From: JACDAN01 sp035707105
Lineage (GTDB): Bacteria > Actinomycetota > Thermoleophilia > Gaiellales > Gaiellaceae
Direction of reading: 5' to 3'
Length of the DNA stretch: 64,000 nucleotides
Assembly (NCBI GenBank): GCA_035707105.1
Contig: DASSUI010000021.1
Location: forward strand, 1-64,000
The notes under the pieces are model-generated. The model saw nothing but the letters and a program-made list of their open reading frames with translations. It did no database searches and was not told where the DNA came from. The translations under genes were made by a program, and so were the position numbers. Positions 24,388-33,825 of the stretch are shown here, in pieces; the first letter of the stretch is position 1; each line of letters opens with the position of its first letter.

Positions 24388-26850
24388 CTAGTGCCGCCCG
24401 AGCGCCTCGGCGACGGCCTCGGCGCGCGTGAGCCGCCGTCCCTCGGCGAGGCCCTCGAGGAACAGCGGGTCCGCTCGATGCTGTCCGAGGGCCGCCTCGT
24501 ACCGCCGCCGCTCGAAGTCCAGGATCCGCATCGCCCGGCTCTTCTCGAGGGTCTCGACGGCGCCCCAGAGCCGGCCTGCCCGGTGGAGCTGTCCCTTGCC
24601 GGCCGCCACGGACGCCAGGCCGGCAAGCGTCGAGACGACGAGCCGCGGAATGCCGAACGAGGTCGCGCCGGAGAGGCTCTCGCAATAGCTCTTCTCCGCG
24701 GCGTCGTAGTCGCGTGCGTCGAGGTCGAGGTCCCCGAGGCCGTGGAAGGACGCGAAGACGAACGAGTCGTCGCCGAGCCCCCGCATGACGTCGATGCTCT
24801 CCTCGAACGCTCTCCTGGCGCGCAGGCGCGCGCCCGAGTCCCGCGCCTCCTCGCCGATGTAGTGGAGCGTCCGCCCGATGCCGTACGCGTCCCGGAGCTG
24901 GCGCGCCAGCGTCAGCGCCTCGTCGCGCAGCTTCGACGTCCGCCGCTTGTCCCCGAGCGCCCACGTCACGTTGCCGAGGCTGTTGACGACGTCGAGCACG
25001 CACGGGAGGTCTCCGGCGGCCCGGTAGATCGCCAGGCTCTCCTCGAGCGCCTCGGCCGCGCGGTCGAACTCCTCCTGGAAGAAGAGCAGCGTCCCGAGCG
25101 AGTTGAGCGCGCCCGCTCGGGCCGACGGCGACACGAGCGCGTCGACGGCGGGGAGGGCGCGCTCCAGCCACCGGATCGCCTCAGCATGGTGGGCCCGGAC
25201 GTGCCAGAACGGGCGGAGCCACTCGGCGACGCGGAGACCGAGCTCGAGGTCGCCCTCACCAAGGCTCCACGCGAGGACGGCGCGGAAGTTGTCGTGCTCG
25301 GCCTCGACGCGGTCCAGCCACTCGCGGCCCGGGCCGCGGAGGTACGGCGACGCGGTCTCGGCCAGACGGGCGTAGAACTCGGCGTGACGCCGCCGGAGCG
25401 CCGCGATGTCGCTCATGCCCAGCTGCTCGACGGCGAACTCGCGAATCGTGTCCAGCATCCCGAAGCGGGTGCCGTCCTCCCGGACGAGGTGCTTGTCGAC
25501 CAGCGAGGTGAGCAGGTCGAGGTCGGCATTGCAGACCGCCTCCGCCGCGTCGGTGGTCCAGCCGCCGCGGAAGACGGCGAGGTCGGCGAACAGCCGCCGC
25601 TCCTCCGGCGTCAGGAGCTCGTGGCTCCAGGCGATCGTCGCGCGCAGGGTCTGCTGCCTCGGCGGCGCGCCGCGCTTCGCACCGGTCAGGACGGGGAGCC
25701 GCTGCTCGAGGCGCGAGAACAGCTCCTCGGGCGTCAGCACCTTGATCCGCGCGGCCGCCAGCTCGATCGCGAGTGGCAGGTTGTCGAGGCGGGCGCAGAT
25801 CGCGGCGAGCTGGTGGTAGTCCGCCTCGAAGTCGTACCGGGCCGCCTGCGCGCGCTGGCGGAAGAGCTCGACCGCGGGCGCCTCCGAGAGCGGACGCAGC
25901 CGGAACTCCCGCTCGCCGGCGATCCGGAGCGGCTCGCGGCTCGTCGCGAGGATGGCCAGCCCTGGCCCGGCGACGAGCAGCCGGCCGATGTCCGGCGCGG
26001 CGTCGATCACCTGCTCGAGGTTGTCGAGGACGAGCAGCTGCTTCCGCGTCCCCACCTCCGCGAGGACGTCGCCCTCGATCGCGAGCGCCTCGGCGAGCGT
26101 CGGCAGCAGGAGCGCGGGGTCGCGGATCCAGGCGAGATCGACAAACGTGACGCCGTCCTGGTACGACTCGACGAGCTCCTGGGCGGCCGCCGTCGCGAGC
26201 CGGGTCTTGCCGATGCCGCCCGGCCCGAGCAGGGTGACCATTCGGGCCCGCTCGCTCTTGAGCAGGCGCAGCAGGTCGCCGAGCTCGCGCTTGCGGCCGA
26301 GGAGCGGGTCGAGGTCCGCCGGGATGCGTGCCTGATCCAGGCTGCGGAGCGGGGGGAAGTCCTCGTCCCCCAGCTGGAAGAGCCGTAGCGGCTCCGTGAG
26401 GTCCTTGAGGCGATGCTCGCCGAGGTCGCGGAGCTCGAACCGCTCGCCGACGAGCTCGCGCGTGGGCTCCGAGACGAGCACTTGTCCGCCGTGGCCGGCC
26501 GCCATCACACGGGCGGCGCGGTGCACGTCCATCCCGATGTACGTCCCGTCGACGAACAGCGGCGAGCCTGTGTGGATGCCCATGCGAACGCGCAGGCCGA
26601 TCGGCGCAAGCGCCCGCTGCGCGGCCGAGGCGGCGTCGACCGCGTCCTCCGGCCGCTGGAAGGCGACGAAGAACGCGTCGCCGCTGGCGTCGACCTCCGC
26701 GCCGCCGCGCGGCTCGAACGACTCGCGCAGCAGCCGGTGGTGCTCGGCCAGCACCTCGGCGTAGCCGTCGCCGAGCTCGGCGAGCAGCCGCGTGGAGCCC
26801 TCGATGTCGGTGAAGAGGAAGGTGACGGTGCCGGTCGGAAGCTCGCGCAC
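24388..26850 (-). CDS. Class III nucleotide-cyclase-like/NB-ATPase/TPR regulator (second of tandem pair)
   Basis: A paralogue of the neighbouring gene with the same architecture and, from GTG at 26850, the same length of 820 residues. The metal aspartates are D15 and D58; the Lys position is D54, the Asn position H110, and R114 is kept. Walker A is LLGPGGIGKTRLATA and Walker B QLLVLDNLEQVIDA. TPR-like repeats fill the C-terminus. A TTG at 26859 is an alternative start adding three residues. It lies 35 bases upstream of its twin. Domain similarity is high throughout but the TPR regions differ, so this is an old duplication with probably different binding partners. Confidence 0.84.
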   Translation of the reverse strand: MRELPTGTVTFLFTDIEGSTRLLAELGDGYAEVLAEHHRLLRESFEPRGGAEVDASGDAFFVAFQRPEDAVDAASAAQRALAPIGLRVRMGIHTGSPLFVDGTYIGMDVHRAARVMAAGHGGQVLVSEPTRELVGERFELRDLGEHRLKDLTEPLRLFQLGDEDFPPLRSLDQARIPADLDPLLGRKRELGDLLRLLKSERARMVTLLGPGGIGKTRLATAAAQELVESYQDGVTFVDLAWIRDPALLLPTLAEALAIEGDVLAEVGTRKQLLVLDNLEQVIDAAPDIGRLLVAGPGLAILATSREPLRIAGEREFRLRPLSEAPAVELFRQRAQAARYDFEADYHQLAAICARLDNLPLAIELAAARIKVLTPEELFSRLEQRLPVLTGAKRGAPPRQQTLRATIAWSHELLTPEERRLFADLAVFRGGWTTDAAEAVCNADLDLLTSLVDKHLVREDGTRFGMLDTIREFAVEQLGMSDIAALRRRHAEFYARLAETASPYLRGPGREWLDRVEAEHDNFRAVLAWSLGEGDLELGLRVAEWLRPFWHVRAHHAEAIRWLERALPAVDALVSPSARAGALNSLGTLLFFQEEFDRAAEALEESLAIYRAAGDLPCVLDVVNSLGNVTWALGDKRRTSKLRDEALTLARQLRDAYGIGRTLHYIGEEARDSGARLRARRAFEESIDVMRGLGDDSFVFASFHGLGDLDLDARDYDAAEKSYCESLSGATSFGIPRLVVSTLAGLASVAAGKGQLHRAGRLWGAVETLEKSRAMRILDFERRRYEAALGQHRADPLFLEGLAEGRRLTRAEAVAEALGRH

Positions 26851-26878
26851 GCCCCTCAAGCGTACGCCGGGGTTCGGG

Positions 26879-27076
26879 CTAGTAGACGCGCGGGCGCCGG
26901 GCGTGCCGGCGGTGTCCGAGCCACTTCGAAGCCTGCCCGAGGGCGATCACGCCGATGAAGATCAGGCCCACGACCAGCATGGAGTAGATGACCTTCCGCC
27001 CCTCCTCGGCCGCCGACGGCTTCTCCTCGGCGACGGCGGCGAAGAGCGAGAGGAGCGTGACGGCGAGCGAGGCCAC
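26879..27076 (-). CDS. Small single-span membrane protein
   Basis: A 65-aa protein not recognised as a named family. It has a hydrophobic N-terminus (SLAVTLLSLFAAVA) that could be a signal sequence, then an acidic stretch, one clear transmembrane helix (IYSMLVVGLIFIGVIALG) and a strongly basic tail rich in Arg and His. The start is GTG at 27076. It sits in the same orientation between the prenyl-synthase-like gene and the cyclase-ATPase pair, with gaps of 9 and 28 bases. It may be a small partner of a membrane complex, but this is only positional. Confidence 0.6.
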   Translation of the reverse strand: MASLAVTLLSLFAAVAEEKPSAAEEGRKVIYSMLVVGLIFIGVIALGQASKWLGHRRHARRPRVY

Positions 27077-27085
27077 GGCGCGACT

Positions 27086-27557
27086 CTAGCCGACCCTGCG
27101 GGCGTGCGACTCGAGGGCCCGCGCGACCGGTCCGGCGCCGGCCGCGTCCCGCGCGAGCCGCTCGAGCGGCCCGGCGTCGCCGCGGTCCCGGAGCGCCGCG
27201 CGCGCATCGGCGAGCCCGCCCTCACCGAGCAGCGCGGCCGTGGCCGCCCAGGCCGCCCCGTCCCCCGCCCCGCCCTCCGCACGGCACTGCGCGCACAGGG
27301 AGATCAGCTCCGCGAGGTCCCTCACGGCGTCGACGTCGCCGAGCGCGGCGATCCGCGCAAGGCCCTGGGCGTAGAGGTAGTCGCCGAGCACGAGCGCCGT
27401 GTCCTCGTCCGCAGGCTCGAGCAGCCGCGGCCGTCCGTAGTGGACGAGGTAGCCCTCGTAGATCGTCTCGAGACCGAGCGCGTACCGCCCGGCGGCCATC
27501 GGCGAGAACACCGGTTCGAGCTCGCCGTCCGCGGGCTCCCGGAGGACGCCCGCGAGC

Positions 27558-27577
<20 letters not shown>
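27086..27577 (-). CDS. Small all-alpha protein resembling part of a polyprenyl synthase, no aspartate-rich motifs
   Basis: A 163-aa protein of no recognised family. The segment GDYLYAQGLARIAALGD matches GDYLFARAFSELAATGD of the polyprenyl diphosphate synthase encoded 11 kb away, and the similarity continues through the following helix. Neither DDxxD motif is present, and the N-terminal part (IYEGYLVHYGRPRLL) stands where the first one would be. It therefore cannot be catalytic alone. The TTG start at 27577 lies inside the end of hemL, an overlap of 20 bp. It could be a regulatory subunit of a heteromeric synthase, or a decayed relative. Confidence 0.7.
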
Positions 27578-28766
<1,189 letters not shown>

Positions 28767-28768
28767 CC

Positions 28769-29731
28769 CTAGAGCCACCGCGCGACGTCCTTCGCCCAGT
28801 AGGTGACGATCACGTCGGCCCCTGCCCGCCTGATCGCGGTGAGGGACTCCAGCGCGGCCTGGCGCTCGTCCATCCAGCCGGCGGCCGCTGCGGCCTTGAG
28901 CATCGCGTACTCGCCGGAGACGTTGTAGGCGGCCACCGGGACGTCGAAGCGCTCGCGCACCGCCCGGATGACGTCCAGATTGGGCAAGGCCGGCTTGACC
29001 ATCAGCAGGTCCGCCCCCTCGGCCACGTCGAGCTCGCATTCGCGGAGCGCCTCCCGGACGTTGGCCGGGTCCATCTGGTAGCCGCGGCGGTCACCGAACG
29101 CGGGAGCGGAGCCGGCCGCCTCGCGGAACGGCCCGTAGAACGCCGACGCGTACTTCGCCGCGTAGGAGAGGATCGGCGTCGACTCGAAGCCCGCGTCGTC
29201 GAGCGCGCCGCGGATCGCCGCCACCCGCCCGTCCATCATGTCGCTCGGCGCGACCGCGTCGGCTCCGGCCTCCACGTGGCTCACCGCCGTGCGCGCCAGC
29301 AGCTCGACCGTCGCGTCGTTCGCCACCTGCTCGCCTTCGAGGACGCCGCAGTGGCCGTGCGACGTGTACTCGCAGAGGCAGACGTCCGTGACCAGGACGA
29401 GGCCCGGGACCGACGCGCGGAGCGCGCGAAGCGCCCGCTGGACGACGCCCTCGTCGTCCCAGGCGCCGGACCCCTCGTCGTCCTTCTCCTCCGGGATCCC
29501 GAACAGGATCGCCGCGGGGACGCCGAGCGACGCCACGTCCTCCGCCTCGCGGACGAGGTCCTCCAGCGAGAGCCTCCCCATCGCCGGCAAGGCCTCGTTC
29601 GGCTCGGTCGCCGGCCCGACGAACAGCGGGTAGACCAGCGACTCGAGGTCGAGCCGGGTCTCCCGGACGAGCGAGCGGAGCGCGCCGCTGCTGCGGAGCC
29701 GCCGCAGGCGGGTGACGGGGAACGTGCTCAC
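28769..29731 (-). CDS. hemB: Delta-aminolevulinic acid dehydratase (porphobilinogen synthase)
   Basis: Condenses two 5-aminolevulinate molecules to porphobilinogen. The 320-aa enzyme carries the zinc-type cysteine cluster DVCLCEYTSHGHCG, Schiff-base lysine regions SYAAKYASAFYGPFR and DLLMVKPALPNLD, and the preceding APSDMMDGRV block. Start is GTG at 29731, overlapping the stop of the AI-2E family gene (GTGA). The three cysteines predict a zinc-dependent enzyme. With hemL it forms a two-step heme unit ahead of the cytochrome genes. Confidence 0.95.
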   Translation of the reverse strand: MSTFPVTRLRRLRSSGALRSLVRETRLDLESLVYPLFVGPATEPNEALPAMGRLSLEDLVREAEDVASLGVPAAILFGIPEEKDDEGSGAWDDEGVVQRALRALRASVPGLVLVTDVCLCEYTSHGHCGVLEGEQVANDATVELLARTAVSHVEAGADAVAPSDMMDGRVAAIRGALDDAGFESTPILSYAAKYASAFYGPFREAAGSAPAFGDRRGYQMDPANVREALRECELDVAEGADLLMVKPALPNLDVIRAVRERFDVPVAAYNVSGEYAMLKAAAAAGWMDERQAALESLTAIRRAGADVIVTYWAKDVARWL

Positions 29732-30933
29732 GGGCCAACGTTAGCCCGTGGCGGGACGGGCGCCTCCTGGACCGGCGGCTCGATCTCCACCTCCACGGGC
29801 ACGGGCCCCTCGCCCTTCCAGTCCTCGAGCTCGACCCGCTCGCCGACGAACTCCCAGATCGCACGCACGACGGCGAGCAGCGGAAGCGCGACGAAGATCC
29901 CGGCGAGGCCGTAGATCTCCCCGCCTGCGAGGAGGCCGAAGATCACGAGGAGCGGGTGCAGCCGCAGCGCACTCCCCATGACGTTCGGCACGACGATGTG
30001 CCCCTCGATCTGGTGGATTGCGAGGAAGAGCAGCGTCACCCAGATCGCCGAGACAGGGTCGACGATGAGCGCGTAGATCACCGGCGGGATCGCGCCGAGC
30101 CACGGGCCGAGGTACGGGATCAACTCCATCGCCCCCACCCAGGCGCCGAAGAGCAGCGCGTACTGGTCCATACCCTCGGCCCAGCCGAGTGTCCCGAGCA
30201 CCCAGAGCCCGACCCCGGCGCTGACGCCGATGATCAGCGAGAGCAGGACCTGCCCGCGGACGTAGCCCGCGAGCGCCCGCTCGATCCGCGGGATCAGCGA
30301 TCCCGAGTCGGGCCGGGGCGGGAAGCGACGGTCGACGGCCGCCGACAGCCTGCCCATGTCCAGGAGCATGTAGATCGAGACGACGACGATCAGGACGAGC
30401 GAGAAGAGCACCTCGAAGATCGAGAGCGCCGCGCCTTCGAGGAAGTCGATGGCGCGCGATGTGTACTCCTGCGGGTCGGCGTCGCGTAGCGAGTCGACGA
30501 ATTCCTGGCCCTGCTTCTCCACCTGGATGCGCTCGAGCCCGTGGTCGTCGAGCCAGGCCTGGAGCCGGTCGACGTCGCGCTCCGCGTCAGTCTGGCCTGT
30601 TCGTCCGTCCTCGACCGTAAGGTAGGTGTCGATCCGGTCCGCAGCCTCACGAGACTGGTCGACGACTACGACGCCGATGGCGATCACGCCGATCACCAGC
30701 ACAGTCGCGAAGCTCAGGAAGACGACGGCGATCGAGAATCCGCGCGGGATTCGCAGCGCGCCGAGCGCCCGGACGAGCGGGTCGAGCAGGAGCGCGATCA
30801 GTGCTGCGACGATGAAGAGGAAGACGACGTGAGCGACGGTGCTCGCAACCATCCACAGAAACAGCAGCGCCAGCGGCAGGCCGACGAGCTGAATCCAGCG
30901 CGGGATCTCGATCTTGGCGTGACCCGGCGGCAT
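29728..30933 (-). CDS. AI-2E family transporter (PerM/YdiK-like)
   Basis: A 401-aa polytopic membrane protein with about eight transmembrane helices and a soluble segment (about residues 105-180). The C-terminal half shows the family pattern: GAMELIPYLGPWLGAIPPVI, QIEGHIVVPNVMGSALRLHP and GIFVALPLLAVVRAIWEF. Members export signals, sodium/protons or unknown solutes; the specific cargo cannot be told. The start is ATG at 30933; the frame is open further upstream but without membrane-protein character. It is the first gene of the minus-strand heme/quinone array, coupled to hemB by a GTGA overlap. Confidence 0.88.
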   Translation of the reverse strand: MPPGHAKIEIPRWIQLVGLPLALLFLWMVASTVAHVVFLFIVAALIALLLDPLVRALGALRIPRGFSIAVVFLSFATVLVIGVIAIGVVVVDQSREAADRIDTYLTVEDGRTGQTDAERDVDRLQAWLDDHGLERIQVEKQGQEFVDSLRDADPQEYTSRAIDFLEGAALSIFEVLFSLVLIVVVSIYMLLDMGRLSAAVDRRFPPRPDSGSLIPRIERALAGYVRGQVLLSLIIGVSAGVGLWVLGTLGWAEGMDQYALLFGAWVGAMELIPYLGPWLGAIPPVIYALIVDPVSAIWVTLLFLAIHQIEGHIVVPNVMGSALRLHPLLVIFGLLAGGEIYGLAGIFVALPLLAVVRAIWEFVGERVELEDWKGEGPVPVEVEIEPPVQEAPVPPRANVGP

Positions 30934-31119
30934 CGAGGTGATCGTACTGCGAGCGTTGTCCGGCTCAGGCCGCCGGCCTGGGACTGGAACTTTGCGGAAG
31001 ATGGGAACCTCGCGTTGGCACGTCACGAACCTTCGACGGATTTGGCTCTAGAATCGCCCGTCGCCGTGTCACAAGCCTTGAGAGCCAGACGCGACCGCCC
31101 GTCGGTTAGTGTCCGCCCA
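30934..31119. promoter_or_regulatory. Divergent intergenic region at the head of the respiratory array
   Basis: A 186-base gap between the leftward AI-2E/hem array and the rightward M23-like gene. It is the only sizeable non-coding region upstream of the 19-gene array, so its promoter should lie here. A TAGAAT at 31048-31053 could be a rightward -10 box; I could not find a well-spaced -35 for either direction. Confidence 0.35.
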
Positions 31120-31899
31120 ATGCCGTCCCGCAGGGCAGTCGAGCAGGCGCGCCGCGCCCGCCGGCGCCGCGCGACCGGACAGCATCGCGCTCGGCGGATC
31201 GCGGTGCTCGTCCTGGCCTCGGCGGCTGTCGTGGCGACCCTCCTGCTGACGGCGTTCGGCTCCGGAACGACCGCACCGGCGGTGTCGTCCGCGCCTGCGC
31301 CCGCCCAGCGGCTCCTGCCGACCGGGCCGCCCCAGCCGCAGGTCGTGGCGGTCCACAACTCCCTCCAGCTGCGCGTCCCGGTGGCGCAGCAGCGGATCAC
31401 GGCCATCGGCTACCACGCGGTCGACAACGGCGCGCTGCCGCTCAAGGCGGTCGGCGAGCAGGCGAACAAGGGGCTCTTCGCACGGCTTGTGCGGCGGCTC
31501 GCAGGCCGGGACGAGGCGGGGCTCGCCTGGTACCAGCTCGGCGGCGACGGACCCGCGAACGCCGTACTCGACGTCGGCGCAGCACCGGGCACGGACGTCT
31601 ATGCACCGGTCGACGGCGTCGTCGTCGGCATCAGCGACTACGTGATCAGCGGCCGGCGGCTCGGCTCCCGGATCGACCTGCAGCCGTCGAGCGAGCCCTC
31701 GCTGGTCGTCTCGCTCACGCACCTCCGGCCGGATCCGACGCTGACCGTCGGCGCCGGTGTCACGGCGTCGAGCTCGAAGCTCGGCACCGTGATGGACTTC
31801 TCGCGGTACGAGCGCCAGGCGCTCGCCCGTTACACGCAGGACGCGGGGAACCACGTGTCGCTCGAGGTCCACCCCGCCGCCACGCTGAGCGTCCAATAA
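31120..31899 (+). CDS. Membrane-anchored degenerate M23 (LytM-like) peptidase domain protein
   Basis: A 259-aa protein with a basic N-terminus, one membrane anchor (IAVLVLASAAVVATLLLTAF) and an extracytoplasmic C-terminal domain. VLDVGAAPGTDVYAPVDGVV matches the M23 G-x-D-x-A-x-x-G-T-x-V-x-A core and keeps the Asp, but the His that normally precedes it is absent. The terminal H-x-H motif reads NHVSLEV, so its second His is Ser. The zinc site is therefore probably broken, as in non-enzymatic LytM proteins that regulate amidases. The next gene overlaps its stop codon. Confidence 0.78.
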   Translation: MPSRRAVEQARRARRRRATGQHRARRIAVLVLASAAVVATLLLTAFGSGTTAPAVSSAPAPAQRLLPTGPPQPQVVAVHNSLQLRVPVAQQRITAIGYHAVDNGALPLKAVGEQANKGLFARLVRRLAGRDEAGLAWYQLGGDGPANAVLDVGAAPGTDVYAPVDGVVVGISDYVISGRRLGSRIDLQPSSEPSLVVSLTHLRPDPTLTVGAGVTASSSKLGTVMDFSRYERQALARYTQDAGNHVSLEVHPAATLSVQ

Positions 31900-32681
31900 C
31901 AAGAGTCCTCTTCGTCGCGGACGTCAACGGCGCGCCGGGCCGGCGGGCGGTCGAGCGCCTGCTGCCGGGCCTCCGTGAGGAGTTCGACGTCGACTTCTGC
32001 GTCGTGAACGGGGAGAACGCCGCCGACGGGCTCGGGATCACGCCGCGCCTCGCGGAGGTGATGCTCGCCTCCGGCGCCGACGTCGTCACCCTCGGGAACC
32101 ACGCGTTCCGCAGGCCGGAGATCGCCGGCTACCTGTCGGAGTCGGACCGGGTGATCCGCCCCGCGAACCTCTCGCGCTTCGCTCCCGGCAAGGGCCTCGC
32201 GTTCGGCGAAGGCCGCGACGGGACGACGGTTGCCGTCATCAACCTCCTCGGCCAGCTGTTCCTGGCGCCGCCCCACGGCCCCTGGGAGGTGGTCGACGAC
32301 CTCGTCGAGGAGGCGCGGCGGAGGACGCCGGTGATCATCGTCGACTTCCACGGCGAGGCGACGAGCGAGAAGGTGGCGATGGCGGCCGAGCTCGACGGGA
32401 AGGTGACCGCGGTCCTCGGAACGCACACCCACGTCCAGACGAACGACGCCCGCGTGACGCCCGCCGGGACCGCGGCCGTCACGGACGCGGGGATGACCGG
32501 CCCGCACGACTCGGTCATCGGCGTCGTCACCGAGCTCGCCGTCAGGCAGATGCGCACCGGGATGCCGGTCCGGTTCAAGACCGCGCAGGGTGACGTCCGG
32601 CTCGAGGGATGCCTGGTCGAGTGCGACGACGCCGGCCGGGCTATGCGCTGCGAGCTCGTTCGGCGCTCGTTGGAAGCGTGA
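31896..32681 (+). CDS. YmdB-family metallophosphoesterase; ATA start proposed
   Basis: A 261-aa dimetal phosphoesterase (YmdB/TIGR00282 type; characterised members cleave 2',3'-cyclic nucleotides). All metal-ligand blocks are visible: VADVNGAPGR, VVNGENAADG, TLGNHAF, VDFHGEATSEK and GTHTHVQTND. The first canonical start is GTG at 32004, inside NGEN, which would remove the first ligand Asp. The coding frame extends back to ATA at 31896, which overlaps the previous TAA stop exactly as ATG does in ATGA pairs. I therefore propose ATA with translational coupling. A sequencing error in an ATG is the main alternative. It converges with and overlaps the GT87 gene by 41 bp. Confidence 0.82.
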   Translation: MTRVLFVADVNGAPGRRAVERLLPGLREEFDVDFCVVNGENAADGLGITPRLAEVMLASGADVVTLGNHAFRRPEIAGYLSESDRVIRPANLSRFAPGKGLAFGEGRDGTTVAVINLLGQLFLAPPHGPWEVVDDLVEEARRRTPVIIVDFHGEATSEKVAMAAELDGKVTAVLGTHTHVQTNDARVTPAGTAAVTDAGMTGPHDSVIGVVTELAVRQMRTGMPVRFKTAQGDVRLEGCLVECDDAGRAMRCELVRRSLEA

Positions 32682-33825
32682 GCACGGCGACGAGCGCCAC
32701 GAGCGTCAGGTCGCGAACGAGCACGAGCCACGACGCGGCGACGTCGAACTCGAGCGCCAGGTCCCAGTACCGGTACGGGAACCAGAGCTGCGTCAGAACG
32801 AGCGCTGCCGCGAGGACGCCGGACGCGAGCAGCCCGCGCCGGCCGCCCACGAGCGGGACGAGCGGAATCAACCAGAGCAGGAACTGCGGCGAGAGCACCT
32901 TGCCGAAAGCGATGAAGGCGCACACGACGGCGGCGCTGGCGCGGATCAGGCGCCGCCCGTCGGCCGGGCCGCGGGCGTACCAGACCCAGATCGTGATCAC
33001 CGCCGCGGCCTGGAGGAGCGTCGTCACCGTCGCGAGGGCGTCCGCCGCGCCGCCCACGAGGTTCTGGGACCCGTGGCTCGATTCCATCGTCAGGTCGACG
33101 CCGAACGCCTGGTGCGCCGCGAGCAGGATTCCCGCGCCGAGGCTCTCGATCTGCAACGGGCGGCCGGCCTGGGCCGAGAAGGCGTCCCACACGCCGCCCG
33201 GCGAGACGACGAGGAACGGCAGGACGATCGCGGCGACCACGCCGACGAACACGCCGCCGCACGCGAGCGCCTCCCGCCGGCCGCGCGTCCGCCAGGCGTG
33301 CGCGAGCAGCAACGGCAGGAGGAGCGCCGGGTAGACCTTCGCGGCGGCCGCCAACCCGAGCACGCCGACCCCGAGGCGAAAGCGTCCGGCGAGGACGAGT
33401 GCGAGCGCCCCGACGGCGAGGGCGGCCGGCCAGAGGTCGAAGCGCGTCAGCACGACCGACCCGAGGAGGAGCGGTGCGATCCCGGCGAAGAGCGGCGCCC
33501 ACCACGGCCCCGTGGCCGCGACGAGCAGCACCGTCGCCACTCCGAGTCCGGCCATCAGTCCCTCGAAGCGCGAGCGGTAGTCGCCGCCGGCGAGCGCCGG
33601 GGCGAGGAACACCGGCAGGGCGGCGGGCGGGTATTCCACGGCGAAGTCGCGGTAGGGGACGCGCCCGTCCTCCATTGCGCCGCCGTAGCGCTCGTACACC
33701 GGCGTGTCGACGATGTCGTTGCGCGCGTAGAACCCCTCGTGGAGCAGCGCCCACGAGACGAGGAAGAGCGCGACGCCGGCCGCGCCGCTAGCCCACCGCG
33801 ACCGGGTCGGGAGCCGGGCGCCCAG
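32641..33825 (-). CDS. GT87 (DUF2029) family polytopic glycosyltransferase; CTG start proposed
   Basis: A 394-aa GT-C type membrane protein related to mycobacterial polyprenyl-phosphomannose-dependent mannosyltransferases. The conserved first loop runs DIVDTPVYERYGGAMEDG then VPYRDFAVEYPP. The first canonical start (GTG at 33699) falls inside this block and would remove helix 1. The open frame upstream encodes a basic stretch and the helix SGAAGVALFLVSWALLHEGF. CTG at 33825, 9 bases after an AGGAGG-type site, is the best initiator; no ATG, GTG or TTG occurs between it and an upstream in-frame TGA. About ten helices follow. The gene starts within the end of its upstream neighbour. Confidence 0.8.
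   Translation of the reverse strand: MGARLPTRSRWASGAAGVALFLVSWALLHEGFYARNDIVDTPVYERYGGAMEDGRVPYRDFAVEYPPAALPVFLAPALAGGDYRSRFEGLMAGLGVATVLLVAATGPWWAPLFAGIAPLLLGSVVLTRFDLWPAALAVGALALVLAGRFRLGVGVLGLAAAAKVYPALLLPLLLAHAWRTRGRREALACGGVFVGVVAAIVLPFLVVSPGGVWDAFSAQAGRPLQIESLGAGILLAAHQAFGVDLTMESSHGSQNLVGGAADALATVTTLLQAAAVITIWVWYARGPADGRRLIRASAAVVCAFIAFGKVLSPQFLLWLIPLVPLVGGRRGLLASGVLAAALVLTQLWFPYRYWDLALEFDVAASWLVLVRDLTLVALVAVLTLPTSAERARSA

Noticed and set aside
21890..26850. LuxR-type DNA-binding function for the two cyclase-ATPases
   Set aside because: Related actinobacterial proteins often end in a LuxR helix-turn-helix, but both C-termini here are TPR-like and stop without one.
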